Positions 5,574-5,637 of a stretch of DNA of 5,637 nt are shown piece by piece. The notes below the pieces were generated by a model that made no database searches, was not told where the DNA came from, and saw nothing but the letters and a program-made list of their open reading frames with translations. This stretch comes from Verrucomicrobiota bacterium. Its GTDB lineage: Bacteria; Verrucomicrobiota; Verrucomicrobiia; Chthoniobacterales; UBA10450. The stretch spans positions 1 to 5,637 of the forward strand of contig QHRI01000169.1 of assembly GCA_003221375.1 (NCBI GenBank), written 5' to 3'. Position numbers and translations under genes: made by a program. Every line of letters starts with the position of its first letter. Positions within the stretch are counted from its first letter, which is position 1.

Positions 5574-5637
5574 GTCATGTCGAGCGAAGTAGAGACATCT
5601 CTGGCTATGACTGAAATTCGAGATTCCTCGACTTCGC
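5574..5637. repeat. Inverted pair of the dispersed hairpin repeat, cut by the window end
   Basis: Positions 5574-5602 carry the repeat in reverse orientation (GTCATGTCGAGCGAAGTAGA, then GACATCTCT). From 5620 a second copy in the orientation of 2315-2342 starts with AGATTCCTCGACTTCGC and is cut at 5637. The two copies can pair with each other across a spacer of about 17 bases. They lie upstream of the methyltransferase gene. No coding potential is seen in 5489-5637. Confidence 0.7.

Overview
The window looks like chromosomal DNA of an uncultured, moderate-GC Gram-negative bacterium. The Gram-negative call rests on a TonB-dependent outer-membrane receptor. The short structured intergenic repeats resemble those I associate with soil Verrucomicrobiota or Acidobacteriota. 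That taxonomic guess comes from memory, not from a search. No phage, transposase, CRISPR or tRNA signal is visible.

Layout from left to right. Positions 1-276 (+) hold the 3' end of a DUF885 gene. It converges on a minus-strand cluster made of an SDR oxidoreductase (317-1009) and an RmuC-like recombination protein (1006-2226). These two genes overlap by an ATGA, so rmuC is transcribed first. A possible 17-codon leader ORF (2223-2276) ends in a GTGA overlap with the rmuC start. A short dispersed hairpin repeat (2315-2342) separates rmuC from the next gene.

Positions 2350-4330 (-) encode a BtuB-like TonB-dependent receptor that is broken. The plug-domain frame runs into an out-of-frame junction near 3822/3823. 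Roughly 27 plug codons that family members carry are missing there, and the barrel continues in another frame. Upstream lies a leader of about 400 bases. It contains a cobalamin (B12) riboswitch aptamer (about 4531-4720, -), a cloverleaf-like repeat (4446-4514), a hairpin that partly buries a strong GGAGG Shine-Dalgarno (4328-4371), and a second repeat of the same family (about 4231-4302) read through in frame before the signal peptide. Together these point to a B12-repressed B12-uptake receptor that has since been damaged by a deletion and by repeat insertions.

Positions 4766-5488 (-) encode a class I SAM-dependent methyltransferase. Upstream of it are a small palindrome (5540-5553) and an inverted pair of the same dispersed repeat seen at 2315-2342. 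The right end of the window cuts the second copy.

The most interesting part is the riboswitch-controlled receptor locus: an aptamer, a putative translational expression platform, two structured repeats of one family whose shared stem shows a compensatory base-pair change, and a receptor gene interrupted in its plug. I see no evidence for a wholly new system.
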